Below are positions 58,049 through 64,000 of a DNA stretch of 64,000 bases, piece by piece. The position numbers and the translations under genes were made by a program. Below the pieces are notes generated by a model that had not been told where the DNA came from, searched no databases, and saw only the letters and a list, made by a program, of their open reading frames with translations. Where the stretch lies: positions 1,798,001-1,862,000 of the forward strand of contig NZ_CP064787.1 in the NCBI RefSeq assembly GCF_017094505.1. The letters run 5' to 3'. Positions within the stretch are counted from its first letter, which is position 1; every line of letters starts with the position of its first letter. The stretch is from Halapricum desulfuricans (lineage in GTDB: Archaea > Halobacteriota > Halobacteria > Halobacteriales > Haloarculaceae).

Positions 58049-58924
58049 ATGAGTACCGCAGATTCAGAGGACCACGGGGGGCACCATCTCCCGGCAGTCG
58101 AAGACTGGCCCCGCGGGTTCGGCGAGGCGAGCTGGTGGCCCTTCGTGACGGCCGTCGGCGGGGCGTTGATCTACGTCGGCGTGGCGCTTGTCATCTGGAG
58201 CAGTAGTTCGAACCCGACGCTGACGACAGTCGGCGAGACGGCGGTCACGTTGCGGGTCGCCGCCGGCGGCGTCCTCTCGGCCAGCGTCTTGCTGTTGCTG
58301 GGTGGAATCTACGGCTGGCTGTATCACGCGTTCGTGGCTACCTACTGGGAGCACGGCACCGAACAGCGAAGCAGCAGCTCGCTCCGGTTCGGGATGGTGC
58401 TGTTTCTCGGCTCGGAGATCGCCACCTTCGGCGCCGGTTTCGTCTACTACTTCTTCATCCGGTCCGGCGCCTGGAGCACGGACGCGTTCCCCGAGTTGCT
58501 CGGCAGTCTGGTGTTGATCAACACGTCGATTCTGCTGGCGAGTAGCGTGACGCTGCACTTCGCCCACGTCGCGCTGCGAAACGGCAACCGCCGGCGGTAC
58601 GTCCGCCTGCTCGGGCTCACTCTCTCGCTCGGACTGATCTTCATCGGCGGCCAGGCTTACGAGTACTACGAGTTCATCGTCCACGAGGGCTTCACGATCC
58701 AGGGCGGGGCCTTCAACAGCGCGTTCTACGGGCTGACTGGACTCCACGGGGCGCACGTCTCGCTGGGCGCGCTCCTGCTCGGGATCGTCTTCGTTCGTAG
58801 CCTCATGGGCCAGTACACTCAGGACCGCCACACGTCCGTCAGCACCGTCTCGATGTACTGGCACTTCGTCGACCTGGTGTGGGTCTTTCTCGTCGTCTCG
58901 CTATACGTCGGTGCGGAACTCTGA
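58049..58924 (+). CDS. cox3: Heme-copper oxidase subunit III
   Basis: The ATG at 58049 (MSTADSEDHGGHHLPAVEDW), with a TATA box (TTTTTAATATC) 25 nt upstream, gives 291 residues with seven membrane helices. Marks of the CyoC/CoxC family include FLGSEIATFGAGFVYYFFIR, INTSILLASSVTLHFAHVAL, FIGGQAYEYYEF, FYGLTGLHGAHVSLGALLLG and the closing YWHFVDLVWVFLVVSLYVG. It helps assemble and stabilise a terminal oxidase. Subunits I and II are not in the window, so it is either an orphan or transcribed apart from them. Confidence 0.94.
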   Translation: MSTADSEDHGGHHLPAVEDWPRGFGEASWWPFVTAVGGALIYVGVALVIWSSSSNPTLTTVGETAVTLRVAAGGVLSASVLLLLGGIYGWLYHAFVATYWEHGTEQRSSSSLRFGMVLFLGSEIATFGAGFVYYFFIRSGAWSTDAFPELLGSLVLINTSILLASSVTLHFAHVALRNGNRRRYVRLLGLTLSLGLIFIGGQAYEYYEFIVHEGFTIQGGAFNSAFYGLTGLHGAHVSLGALLLGIVFVRSLMGQYTQDRHTSVSTVSMYWHFVDLVWVFLVVSLYVGAEL

Positions 58925-59224
58925 TCAAGAGTGGGGCAGCTTATCTGAATGGTATATCTAAACGGTATCAAAACTATTTTATAGGGTTCTCGTGTGGTAT
59001 CGAGACGCGGGATAGTGTCGCACGCGGGGGAAAGGATCGCCGACCGCACCGGGGGAGACGGGCCGTCGACCCATCTGGGGGGCTATTGGGGGTGGCACCG
59101 ACGGCAAACGACGATCCGCGGTCGGCTGCGGCCCCGCGCCAGGTTTCTGGCGCACTATCCCGGTTCTCTCTCGACCGAACGAGAGCGTGCGGTCGACCCC
59201 AAGACAGACGGACAACAGTCACTT
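58925..59224. other. 300-bp gap with TATA-like palindrome, no gene seen
   Basis: The first 60 bp are AT-rich and contain the perfect palindrome CTATTTTATAG (58974-58984), TATA-like on both strands. The remaining 240 bp are GC-rich. No ORF with sensible codon use or known motif is present. A small RNA cannot be excluded. Confidence 0.5.
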
Positions 59225-60142
59225 TCAGTCCGCCGCGGCGTCGCTGATCCCCGAGTTCTCGATCCAGAGGTCGCCGAAGAGGTCGTCCTGCGAGAGCAGG
59301 ACTTCGCCGCGATGGGACAGAAAGAGCAGTCCCAGAAACGTCTCGACGCGGGAGCCGCCGACGTCGCTGATCTCGCGATAGAGCACCTCCGACCGACCGG
59401 CGTTGTACTGCTCGGCGAGCGCGCGTTCGACGCTGTCGATTGTTTCGTCGATGTTTTCGGCGTGGGCGGTTCCCGTCACCTCGGCCGCCGTCGGCTCCTC
59501 GTCCATGCGGAGGTCGTCGGCGCTCCGGTAGTCGAGTTGCTGGGTCCCGCGCTGGTAGCCCTGCGGCGAGTCGCTGGTGTCGTACTCCCGGGACTCTTTC
59601 CACCAGGAGTCGCGTTCGGCGTCGCGCAGTTCGTGGACGAGTTCGTCCAGCGTCTGGGGCATCCCGCGAGCGCGCTTGCGTTCGAGCCGGCGGTCGATCT
59701 CGGCGTCGAGCTGGTCGAAGGGATCGACGCCCAGTTCCTCCTCGCCCAGCGGCTCGACCCACGGCTGGTCGTCGTCCGGTTCCGCTCGGCCGTCGTCGCT
59801 TTCCAGCAGGGCGTCGCTTTTCATGCGCACGAGCACGCTCGCGTAGAACAGCGCCCGACCCGAGGTCCGCAAGTCGGACGACTCGAGCGCGTCGAGGAAC
59901 TTGTCGGTCACCCGGACGACGTCGATGTCCCAGGGGTCGATCTCGCCGTCCTCGGCCAGCTGGACGAGCACCTCGACCGGCTCGACGTCGCTGTCGGCGG
60001 CGTCCGGGCCGGCTGGCCCGCCGCTGTCCGGTTCGCCACCCGCGACGACGCTCGTGCCGCCGTCGGGCAGACTCCGCTCGTCGTCGGTGCCATCTCGTGT
60101 CTCGTGGCCCGTGATGTCCAGTGGAATCTCCTCGCTAGTCAT
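59225..60142 (-). CDS. scpA: Segregation and condensation protein ScpA
   Basis: A 305-residue kleisin that closes the ring formed by SMC. The N-terminal half includes a Gly/Ser-rich acidic linker and VEVLVQLAEDGEIDPWDIDV with VTDKFLDALE, the SMC-head contact. The C-terminal winged helix (RSEVLYREISDVGGSRVETF, LGLLFLSHRGEVLLSQDDLF) is typical. It is downstream of smc in the same direction but separated by 234 bp of hairpin repeats, while its start motif ATGACTAG is repeated at the end of smc. Confidence 0.92.
   Translation of the reverse strand: MTSEEIPLDITGHETRDGTDDERSLPDGGTSVVAGGEPDSGGPAGPDAADSDVEPVEVLVQLAEDGEIDPWDIDVVRVTDKFLDALESSDLRTSGRALFYASVLVRMKSDALLESDDGRAEPDDDQPWVEPLGEEELGVDPFDQLDAEIDRRLERKRARGMPQTLDELVHELRDAERDSWWKESREYDTSDSPQGYQRGTQQLDYRSADDLRMDEEPTAAEVTGTAHAENIDETIDSVERALAEQYNAGRSEVLYREISDVGGSRVETFLGLLFLSHRGEVLLSQDDLFGDLWIENSGISDAAAD
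60135..60142. repeat. 8-bp direct repeat CTAGTCAT, copy at scpA start
   Basis: On the coding strand this is ATGACTAG, the first codons of scpA. The same 8 bp occur at 60377-60384, within the last codons and stop of smc. The pair flank the inserted hairpin array. Confidence 0.7.
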
Positions 60143-60376
60143 GGCTCACCTCCGACGTTCGAGACGCTCACTGCCGTTCGCGTCTCCCTGCTCGCGGGTC
60201 GATCCGCTCGCGGGTCGATTCTCTCCCCGCTCGCGTTCGAGACGCTCCTGACAGTCGCGTCTCGCTCTCCCCGCTCGCGTTCGAGGATCTTCACTTCGTT
60301 CAGATCCTCCCTCGTCTCGCGGGTCACCCCGTTCCCCGCTCGACTGTCGGAGACGCTCACTGCCGTTCGCGTCTCC
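60143..60376. repeat. Hairpin-array insert between smc and scpA
   Basis: A 234-bp stretch of tandem hairpins. A 29-bp unit with stem GAGACGC/GCGTCTC occurs exactly twice (60161-60189 and 60350-60378). A variant with the same stem lies at 60239-60263, and GAGGATCT/AGATCCTC lies at 60283-60309 with loop TCACTTCGTTC. CTCGCGGGTC and CCCCGCTCG spacers recur between them. No reading frame is convincing. The same stem occurs in the elp3 insert at 5805-5824. Confidence 0.72.
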
Positions 60377-60384
60377 CTAGTCAT
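60377..60384. repeat. 8-bp direct repeat CTAGTCAT, copy at smc end
   Basis: On the coding strand this reads ATGACTAG, of which TAG is the smc stop. It matches the scpA start at 60135-60142. Confidence 0.7.
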
Positions 60385-63300
60385 CGGCAGGAACACCTCC
60401 AGTACTCAGGTCGATCCCGGTGACCGCGGAGACGTTGTCCTGTTGCATGGTGACGCCGATCGCCCGCTCGGAGCGTTCGAGCAGCGCCGAGCGATGGGAG
60501 ACGACGACGAACTGGGCGTCGCCGGCGAGTTCGTCGACCATCTCGCCGACGCGCTCGGCGTTCGCCGCGTCGAGGAACGCGTCGATCTCGTCGAGCGCGT
60601 AGAACGGGGCCGGGTTGTGGCGCTGGATCGCGAAGATGAACGCGAGCGCAGTCAGCGACTTCTCGCCGCCGCTCATGGCGTTGAGCCGCTGGATCGGCTT
60701 GTCGCCGGGCTGGGCCTTCATGGTTAGCCCGCCGTCGAACGGATCGTCCTCGTTTTCGAGATAGAGGTGGCCCGTCCCGTTCGAGAGCCGCTCGAAGATC
60801 GACTCGAAGTGGTCGTTGATCGACTCGAAGGCGTCCATGAACGTCTCCTTCTTGCGGGCCTCGTAGGTCTCGATCCGGTCGCGGATCCCGTCTGCCTCCT
60901 CCTGGAGCGTGGCACGCTTCTCCTCTAGGTCTTCGAGGTCGGACTGGACGTCGTCGTACTCCTCGATCGCGAGCATGTTGACCGGCTCCAGTTTCTCCAT
61001 CTCGCTCTCCAGGCGGCCGATCTGCGATTCGACCGTATGATGGTCCGGGATCTCCTCGGGATCGTAGTCGCCGACCTCGCTCTCGAGTTCGTCGATCTCC
61101 CAGTCGAGGCGCTGTTCGGTCTCCTCGAGTGAATCGATCTCGCTCTGGACGCTGTCGACGGCCGCCTTTTGCTCGTCGCGCGCCTCCTTGGCGTCGCTCA
61201 GTTCCGCCCGGAGATCTTCGCGCTCGGCCTTGAGATCGGCCAGTTCGTCTTCGAGGTCCTCGACTGCGGCCTCCTTCGCTTCGAGAATCGCCTCTTGCTC
61301 CTCGATCTCGCTCTCGAGTTCGGCGATCTCCTTCTGGCGGTCGGCCTTGCGGTTCTGGGCGGTCTCGATCTTCTCGTGGAGCTCGTCGATGGCGTCCTCG
61401 GCGTACTCTTTCTCTAGCTGTTTCTCGTTCAGGTCCGCGTCGAGGTCGTCGACCTGGTCCTGCAGTCCGTCGATCGCCGCTTCGATCGCCTCGGCCTCGT
61501 CGGTCAGGTCCGGCAGCGCCGAGTCCTCGATCTCGGCTTCGAGGTCGTCGATGTCGACCTCGATCTCCTCGATTTCGGCTTCTTTGGCCTCGATATCGGC
61601 CTCGATCTCGTCCATCCGCTCGGAGACCTCCTCGCGTTCGTCCTCGATCGCGTCGAGGTCGGCCTCGAGGTCTTCGATCTCCTCGCGGACCTCTTCGCGC
61701 TCGGCCTCGCGCTTCTCGATCTCGGTTTCGATGTCCCGGACCTGCTCGGCCGCGTCGGACTTGCGGTCGCGGGCGTCTTCCAGCCGGTCCTCGACGTCCC
61801 GGATGTCGTCCCGGACGTCCTGGCGCTGGTCCTCGAGCTCGTTGATCCGCTGGGCGACCCGTTCGAGTTTGCCTTCGCTGCCCGCGAACGAATAGCGAGA
61901 GCCGCTTTTGGAACCGCCGGTCATCGCGCCGCTTTTCTCGACCAGATCACCGTCAAGCGTCACCAGTCGGAACTCGCCCATCAGATCGCGAGCCGTCTCC
62001 ATGTCCTCGACGACCAGCGTGTCGCCCAGCACGTACGAGAAGACCGGTGCGTACTCGCTGTCGAACTCGACGAGATTGTAGGCGAAATCCACCACGCCCG
62101 GGAGGTCCGGCTTCGCCGGGAGCGAGCGGTGTTGCATCTCCGTGATCGGCAGGAAGGTCGCCCGTCCGGCGTTGCGGGACTTGAGGTATTCGATGCACTG
62201 CTGGCCGACGCCGTCGTCATCGACCACGACGTGTGCCATCCGCCCGCCCGCGGCCGTCTCGCAGGCCGTCGCGTACTGGCCGCCGACGCTACCGAGCTGT
62301 GCGACCGTCCCGTGAACGCCGTCCATGCCGGCGTTGAGAACCGTCGTCACCGCCCGCCCGTAGGAGCTGTCGCCGCTGTCGTCGGCTTTCGCCTCTAGCT
62401 GGGCGTACTCCTGCTGTTTGGCGCTGATCTCGTCTTCGATGGATTCGAGGTCCGATTGCAGTTCGCGCTTCTCCTCGGTGAGATCGGCGACGACCTCGGC
62501 GATCGTCTCGCGGTTCTGCTCGGCCTTGTCAAGTTCCGCACGCAGGTCCTCGAGCTCGGCCTCGATCTCGGGGATGCGGGCCTCGGCCTCCTCGATCGCC
62601 TCCTCTTTTTGACGCTGGTCGTTCGACCGCCGCCTCGCTTCGTCGAGCAGTCGGTCCTGCTCGTGCTGGAGTTCGCTGCGCTCGGATCTGGCGTCCGCGA
62701 GATCCGCCTTGCGCGACTCCAGCTCCTCGCGGACGTCCTCGAACTCCTCGCCCAGTTGCTCGATCTCGGCCTCGACCGACTCCAGTTCGGCCTCTTTCTC
62801 CTGGATCTCGGCCATCAGCGAGGACTTCTCGACTTTGATCTCGCGGATCTCGCCCTCCAGATCGTCGATCGTCTCCTGCTTGCGATCGATCTCGACGAAG
62901 GCCTGCCTGCGCTCGTTCTCGGCGTCTTCGAGTTTCTCTTCGGCAGTGGCGACCTTGTCTTCCAGCCGGGAGATCTCGCCTTTGACCTCCTCGATCTCCC
63001 GTTTGAGCTGGAGCTGTTCGTCCTCGCCCTTGCGTTCGATCTCGCGGTTGAGCTCGGCCAGATCGTCCTCCAGCCGGACGACTTTCCCTTCCCGTTCGTC
63101 CAGTTCGGCCTGCAGTTCGGCGAGCTCGTCGTCCCTGTCGGCGATCTCTTCGCGGACGTCGTTCAGTTCCTCGCGTTTGTCCTCCAGTTCGGCGGCCTTT
63201 CGGTAGCTCTCGTACTCCTCTTTCTGCTCGCGCAGGTCCTGGTATTCGAGGGCGGTCTCGCGTTCGTCCTCGAGCTGATCGAGCCGATCCCGTTTCTCCT

Positions 63301-63949
63301 CGATGCGGAGGTCGGCCTCCTCGATGCGGTCTTCGACGACCTCCAGTTCCTCGAAGGCGTCCCCCTTCTTTTCGTCGAACTCGGCGACGCCCGCGATCTC
63401 GTCGATTATCTGTCGGCGGGCGTGAGGCGTCATGTTGATGATCTCGGTCACGTCGCCCTGCATGACGACGTTGTACCCCTCGGGCGTGACGCCCGCCTGC
63501 GCGAGGAGATCCCGGATGTCAGAGAGGTTGACCGACCGACCGTTGATGTAATAGTAGGAGTAGTAGTTGTCGTCGGTCTCCTTGACGCGGCGCTTGATCG
63601 TGATCTCCTCGATTTCGCCGACCTTGTCGGTGCCGGCGGCGTTGACGACCTGCGAGCGCTCCAGCGTTCGATCGGCGTTGTCGAGCACGACCTCGACGCT
63701 GGCCTCCCGCTCGCCGGCCGTCTCGGCGCTGCCGTCCTGATGGCCGGGGTTGTAGATGAGGTCGGTCAGCTTCTCGGCGCGGATGCCCGAGGTGCGGGCC
63801 AGCCCAAGCGCGAACAGCACGGCGTCGATAATGTTCGACTTGCCCGAGCCGTTCGGACCGCTGATGGTGGTAAAGTCCTCGTAGAAGGGGATTTTCGTCT
63901 TCCGACCGAAGCTCTTGAAGTTGTCGAGTACGAGCTCTTTGATGTGCAT
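60377..63949 (-). CDS. smc: Chromosome segregation ATPase SMC
   Basis: A complete 1190-residue protein. Walker A GPNGSGKSN is at residues 31-39 in the N-terminal head. Long coiled coils run to a hinge at about residues 530-680 (GVHGTVAQLGSVGGQYATAC and VVVDDDGVGQQCIEYLKSRN). Coiled coils return to the C-terminal head, with signature LNAMSGGEKSLTALAF and Walker B PFYALDEIDAFLDAAN. It forms the ring-shaped complex with ScpA that folds and separates chromosomes. The stop codon lies in the 8-bp repeat, and a hairpin array separates it from scpA. A short gene end lies 5 nt upstream. Confidence 0.97.
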   Translation of the reverse strand: MHIKELVLDNFKSFGRKTKIPFYEDFTTISGPNGSGKSNIIDAVLFALGLARTSGIRAEKLTDLIYNPGHQDGSAETAGEREASVEVVLDNADRTLERSQVVNAAGTDKVGEIEEITIKRRVKETDDNYYSYYYINGRSVNLSDIRDLLAQAGVTPEGYNVVMQGDVTEIINMTPHARRQIIDEIAGVAEFDEKKGDAFEELEVVEDRIEEADLRIEEKRDRLDQLEDERETALEYQDLREQKEEYESYRKAAELEDKREELNDVREEIADRDDELAELQAELDEREGKVVRLEDDLAELNREIERKGEDEQLQLKREIEEVKGEISRLEDKVATAEEKLEDAENERRQAFVEIDRKQETIDDLEGEIREIKVEKSSLMAEIQEKEAELESVEAEIEQLGEEFEDVREELESRKADLADARSERSELQHEQDRLLDEARRRSNDQRQKEEAIEEAEARIPEIEAELEDLRAELDKAEQNRETIAEVVADLTEEKRELQSDLESIEDEISAKQQEYAQLEAKADDSGDSSYGRAVTTVLNAGMDGVHGTVAQLGSVGGQYATACETAAGGRMAHVVVDDDGVGQQCIEYLKSRNAGRATFLPITEMQHRSLPAKPDLPGVVDFAYNLVEFDSEYAPVFSYVLGDTLVVEDMETARDLMGEFRLVTLDGDLVEKSGAMTGGSKSGSRYSFAGSEGKLERVAQRINELEDQRQDVRDDIRDVEDRLEDARDRKSDAAEQVRDIETEIEKREAEREEVREEIEDLEADLDAIEDEREEVSERMDEIEADIEAKEAEIEEIEVDIDDLEAEIEDSALPDLTDEAEAIEAAIDGLQDQVDDLDADLNEKQLEKEYAEDAIDELHEKIETAQNRKADRQKEIAELESEIEEQEAILEAKEAAVEDLEDELADLKAEREDLRAELSDAKEARDEQKAAVDSVQSEIDSLEETEQRLDWEIDELESEVGDYDPEEIPDHHTVESQIGRLESEMEKLEPVNMLAIEEYDDVQSDLEDLEEKRATLQEEADGIRDRIETYEARKKETFMDAFESINDHFESIFERLSNGTGHLYLENEDDPFDGGLTMKAQPGDKPIQRLNAMSGGEKSLTALAFIFAIQRHNPAPFYALDEIDAFLDAANAERVGEMVDELAGDAQFVVVSHRSALLERSERAIGVTMQQDNVSAVTGIDLSTGGVPADD

Positions 63950-63954
63950 GGGGG

Positions 63955-63999
63955 TCAGTTCTCTGCAGACGCCGGTTGGGCACCCGGTGGCGTCATGCC
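63955..63999 (-). CDS. 3' end of a gene upstream of smc (partial)
   Basis: Only the last 14 codons are in the window (GMTPPGAQPASAEN, then TGA), ending 5 nt before the smc start. The closeness and direction suggest an operon; haloarchaea often have a small coiled-coil protein (DUF7518 type) there. The frame is open to the right edge, but 14 codons are too few to identify. Confidence 0.4.
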   Translation of the reverse strand, partial: GMTPPGAQPASAEN

Positions 64000-64000
64000 G

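Noticed and set aside
1-64000. Search for CRISPR arrays, rRNA, tRNA, toxin-antitoxin pairs and prophage genes
   Set aside because: No regularly spaced repeats of 28-37 bp, no rRNA or tRNA signatures, no integrase or phage structural genes and no transposase were seen.

Overview
The window is 64 kb of a haloarchaeal chromosome (class Halobacteria). The evidence is high GC with strong third-position GC bias, very acidic proteins, archaeal TATA boxes placed 25-30 nt before start codons (leaderless transcription), Tat-exported lipoproteins, archaeal ribosomal proteins (L31e, L39e, aIF6) and many families known only from haloarchaea. Nearly all of it is housekeeping-like chromosome; I see no rRNA, tRNA, CRISPR array, transposase or prophage. 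Genus cannot be fixed from sequence alone.

Layout. 0-13 kb: pterin/folate genes (mptE, folP), a lipoprotein, a creatininase-family hydrolase, a small RHH regulator, a DUF555 protein, an OGG-type DNA glycosylase, elp3, and two large exported pilin-like or Tad-type proteins, then a sequon-rich secreted protein. 13-24.6 kb: phytoene synthase, glutamate dehydrogenase, archaetidylserine decarboxylase, a Dna2-type helicase-nuclease, a GT87 membrane glycosyltransferase, a fasciclin protein and a metallo-hydrolase. 24.6-32.6 kb: CoA-disulfide reductase fused to rhodanese, then a five-gene DNA-processing operon (DUF5788, polX, Mut7-C nuclease, DUF5797, a CTAG-type DNA methyltransferase), divergent from a rhomboid protease/endonuclease V pair. 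32.6-44.4 kb: MscS channel, an IF6-L31e-L39e operon, ZIP metal transporter, thpR, YchF GTPase, and a ParA-CheW operon. 44.4-58 kb: NDH-2-like oxidoreductase, TrmB regulator, a GT2 glycosyltransferase and an iron island (FbpABC-type transporter running on into a membrane glycosyltransferase and a gluconate-dehydrogenase subunit 3; a GT75 protein; a 49-residue protein). 58-64 kb: heme-copper oxidase subunit III, scpA and smc.

Regulatory and mobile structure. Five promoters carry TTAGG-N4-CCTAA-like operators typical of DtxR/SirR/Idr metalloregulators: fbpA, the GT75 gene, the 49-residue ORF, the GT2 gene (weaker) and zip (tandem). Two families of small non-coding inverted-repeat elements (MITE-like) are present: an 80-bp family with three copies at 38.4, 42.2 and 44.4 kb, and an 82-bp family with one perfect copy at 11.8 kb and one decayed copy over the gdh stop codon. 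A separate class of hairpin arrays sits between direct duplications at the elp3 3' end (45-bp duplication) and between smc and scpA (8-bp duplication that includes the scpA start codon). These inserts, the iron island with its unexpected passengers, and the ParA-CheW operon are the most rewarding places to look.
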